26,858 bases of DNA from a virus: the IMG/VR virus record IMGVR_UViG_3300029448_000318, positions 950-27,807 of that record, one strand, 5' to 3'. Positions within the stretch are counted from its first letter, which is position 1. Each line of letters begins with the position of its first letter. The notes under the pieces were generated by a model. The model worked only from the letters and a program-made list of their open reading frames with translations. It did not search any database and was not told the origin of the DNA. This document shows, piece after piece, positions 25,422 to 26,858 of this stretch. The position numbers and the translations under genes were made by a program.

Positions 25422-25899
25422 TGTTATCTCCTCTTGTATTAAGTTTAATTTCGTTAACGTAATTTGTTCTTTTAGCTTCAGCATTTAACAAATAAAACAT
25501 GCATTTAGCAAGGTGAACACGAGCCTTTCTTAATTCTAGTTTATAATAATGACTTGTCAAACTATCTTTACGACCTTGTAGATCTTTTGAATATGGTCCT
25601 TGAAATTCTGCAGATAAATACACAGCACAATCTAAAAGTTCTTCTAAAGCTTCAATTAGATTGTCTCGTTTTTTACCATATTTCTTTTCCCATTTTAATA
25701 AATCGCTTTCAGTAATAGGGACTTCGTCCCCATAACTCTTCGCACCTATTTTTAGTCTTCTTCTTATAAACTTAATGATGTTTTTAGTATAAACATTTAA
25801 TAACTCTATTCTTATATTTAAAGCATCATTGCATTCCACAGCAACATAATTTAAAAGTGTTTCTACTTCTTTTAATATCTTGCTATTATTCTTTGACAT
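25414..25899 (-). CDS. MazG-like all-alpha protein (possible nucleotide pyrophosphohydrolase)
   Basis: This 161-residue protein is almost entirely helical. The stretch from KIGAKSYGDEVPITESD (about 51-67) to NLIEALEELLDCAVYLSAEF (80-99) matches the pattern KG..KYGDEV...EALEEL.DA.VYL of phage MazG-like or dATP/dGTP pyrophosphohydrolase proteins, in which the acidic residues bind Mg. The second acidic motif is less clear, so activity is uncertain. Its stop lies inside the UBL start (ATGAGTGA), so the UBL depends on its translation. It may adjust nucleotide pools, or it may be a partner of the UBL system. Confidence 0.55.
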   Translation of the reverse strand: MSKNNSKILKEVETLLNYVAVECNDALNIRIELLNVYTKNIIKFIRRRLKIGAKSYGDEVPITESDLLKWEKKYGKKRDNLIEALEELLDCAVYLSAEFQGPYSKDLQGRKDSLTSHYYKLELRKARVHLAKCMFYLLNAEAKRTNYVNEIKLNTRGDNNE

Positions 25900-26047
25900 A
25901 TTTGCCTTTCTTGAAATCGTACTCTACATTAAATTGCCACAACCATGGAGGTCTTTGATTTGCATTTAAACTAACATTTGCAAAATAAAACCAACCATTA
26001 TGTTGTATTTTTTTAACTTGAGTAGTCTTCGTTTTTGATTTCTTCAT
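25886..26047 (-). CDS. Small protein (53 aa) rich in Trp and Phe
   Basis: The frame runs from ATG 26047, inside the end of the 169-residue gene, to TAA 25886, overlapping the next gene by 14 bases. It thereby fills the only gap between these two genes. The product has a basic N-terminus (MKKSKTKTTQVKK), then QHNGWFYFANVSL and NQRPPWLWQFNVEYDFKKGK. That composition, with Trp and Pro, is protein-like in an AT-rich genome. No clear ribosome site is seen, so it may rely on coupled translation. The function is unknown; strand-like aromatics suggest a small beta domain. Confidence 0.6.
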   Translation of the reverse strand: MKKSKTKTTQVKKIQHNGWFYFANVSLNANQRPPWLWQFNVEYDFKKGKYVKE

Positions 26048-26522
26048 ATTGTTGTTCAACATTAGTAATTTGTTTCTTAATATCTACAGCAATAGAATGT
26101 GTATCAGTATACAATCTAGTCAATCTAGATAACTGAGATTTCATTAATCTATTAGTTTCTGAATGAACTAATTGTAAATGATTTCTTTCTTCAGCTTCCA
26201 TAGTATCTTCATTACGAACCATCATAAATTTAGGTTCTTCACCTAATTTATTTTCTATTTGAGCCTTAGGTTCTTTTGTAACAGGTTTGTTCTTTGACTT
26301 AGAAGTAAACCATTGTTGTGCTGGAGTATGTTTTTTAACACAACCACCAGATGGAGGTAATGCTTTACCTTGAGCTTCTAGTTCTTCCCAAGTGACTTTA
26401 CCAGCGTTAACTTGTCTTAGTGCTACACCATAATAATTAGCAGACAAACCTCTTGCAACTGCAGGTTTATTGCTTCCTGGATATAAACACATTTGTACTT
26501 TTTTCTTCTTTTTTCTAGGCAT
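26013..26522 (-). CDS. Hypothetical protein with degenerate zinc-finger-like N-terminus
   Basis: This 169-residue protein begins with a basic stretch (PRKKKKK). Then C12, S17, S27 and Y30 stand exactly where a phage-type C-x4-C-x9-C-x2-H finger has its ligands (ARGL context at 23-26). Only the first Cys remains, so zinc binding is probably lost. Residues 60-105 are charged and flexible. Residues 108-165 look like a long coiled coil (RLMKSQLSRLTRLYTDTHSI onward). It follows the tandem hairpins, with its ATG at 26522. The function is unknown; nucleic-acid binding is possible. Confidence 0.65.
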   Translation of the reverse strand: MPRKKKKKVQMCLYPGSNKPAVARGLSANYYGVALRQVNAGKVTWEELEAQGKALPPSGGCVKKHTPAQQWFTSKSKNKPVTKEPKAQIENKLGEEPKFMMVRNEDTMEAEERNHLQLVHSETNRLMKSQLSRLTRLYTDTHSIAVDIKKQITNVEQQYEEIKNEDYSS

Positions 26523-26551
26523 TATTACCTACTTTCACATCCTCAGATTCT

Positions 26552-26609
26552 ATAGGCAGCATCTGGGATGCTTTAAGACACTGCCTATTTGTTATCGAGA
26601 AGATAACAA
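26552..26609 (-). promoter_or_regulatory. Tandem RNA hairpins between two genes at the head of the minus-strand operon
   Basis: TTGTTATC (26589-26596) and GATAACAA (26602-26609) form a perfect 8-bp stem with a 5-base loop, directly after the stop codon of the 70-residue gene. ATAGGCAG (26552-26559) and CTGCCTAT (26581-26588) form a second 8-bp stem; an alternative inner hairpin GCATC-TGG-GATGC lies at 26559-26571. The two stems abut. No U-run follows. They may act as an attenuator, a processing site or a leader for the following gene. Confidence 0.6.
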
Positions 26610-26822
26610 CTAACGTTTGTAAGATTCGAAATTGTCGAAAACTTTATCTTCAATTTCAAACTCTTCATACTCTTGATTCTGCAATTGATTTAATCTTTCT
26701 ATAAATTCTCTAATAGTTAATTTACGATTAATCATAGTTTGACCTCGTTTATTAACATGAAAATATACTTCTTGACTTAATCTAGGAATTGCACCTTTAG
26801 AAAGTTTAGCTTTATCCATCAT
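26610..26822 (-). CDS. Small hypothetical protein (70 aa)
   Basis: This is the first complete minus-strand gene in the window. Two adjacent ATGs (26822, 26819) could start it; a GAG lies 4 bases before the first. The N-terminus is basic (DKAKLSKGAIPRLSQEVYFH), with a helix in the middle (LTIREFIERLNQLQNQEYEE) and an acidic end. The product resembles small phage regulatory proteins in size only; no family is recognised. A 6-bp hairpin TCTTCT-TAT-AGAAGA (26831-26845) precedes it. Confidence 0.6.
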   Translation of the reverse strand: MMDKAKLSKGAIPRLSQEVYFHVNKRGQTMINRKLTIREFIERLNQLQNQEYEEFEIEDKVFDNFESYKR

Positions 26823-26858
26823 TTTCTCAGTCTTCTTATAGAAGATATTTGATTATGA

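Noticed and set aside
1-26858. CRISPR arrays, insertion sequences, integrase or tRNA genes
   Set aside because: No regularly spaced repeats, transposase motifs or cloverleaf structures were seen on either strand.

Overview
The window is part of an AT-rich double-stranded DNA tailed bacteriophage genome. This rests on a 3TM holin, a T4-type lysozyme, a tail-stabilisation-like protein, small internal-virion-type proteins and a compact replication module. The genetic code is standard, with TAA, TGA and TAG all ending genes. GTG and TTG starts are common and Shine-Dalgarno sites are strong (AAGGAG, AGGAGGT). Such strong sites fit a proteobacterial-type host better than Bacteroidota; this is inference. 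The host cannot be named from the sequence. AT-richness and gene style recall marine phages, without proof.

Bases 1-18785 (plus strand) form the virion and lysis arm. In order they encode a 5'-truncated structural-type protein, a small coiled-coil protein, a GTA-type 3TM holin, a calcineurin-like phosphoesterase, a 45-residue basic protein, a tail-stabilisation-like protein, a fibre-like protein with an FN3-like region, an acidic protein, a lysozyme, three small internal-virion-type proteins, one giant 3202-residue protein, and a small 2-TM protein. The giant protein has hydrophobic segments at both ends. Its middle carries an RxP...GADxDxD block that matches the metal-binding loop of double-psi-barrel RNA polymerases (bacterial beta', YonO, crAss-like virion RNAPs). 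It is the best candidate for a virion-packaged RNA polymerase injected with the DNA.

Bases 18786-19096 are the convergent junction. They hold a bidirectional terminator and a candidate structured RNA closed by a 19-bp stem on the minus strand.

Bases 26858-19097 (minus strand) are the early/replication arm. In transcription order they encode two unknown proteins with tandem RNA hairpins between them, a 53-residue protein, a MazG-like protein, then a three-gene ubiquitin-like cassette: a 74-residue beta-grasp protein ending in Gly-Gly, a JAB/JAMM isopeptidase and an E1/ThiF-like activating enzyme. After these come a putative annealing protein (ERF/Rad52-like), a small protein, an SSB with the DDDFPF tail, a winged-helix-like protein, an AEP primase / DnaB-type helicase fusion, a small hydrophobic protein, a PD-(D/E)XK nuclease and two small proteins. 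Overlapping start and stop codons show tight translational coupling. Stable hairpins sit only at particular gene borders: before the 169-residue gene, between the UBL and JAB genes, and after the E1 gene. Their wobble pairs favour the minus-strand RNA, so they probably set segment-specific expression.

The most unusual content is the phage-encoded UBL-JAB-E1 system without a visible E2, and the giant protein with an RNA-polymerase-type active-site motif.
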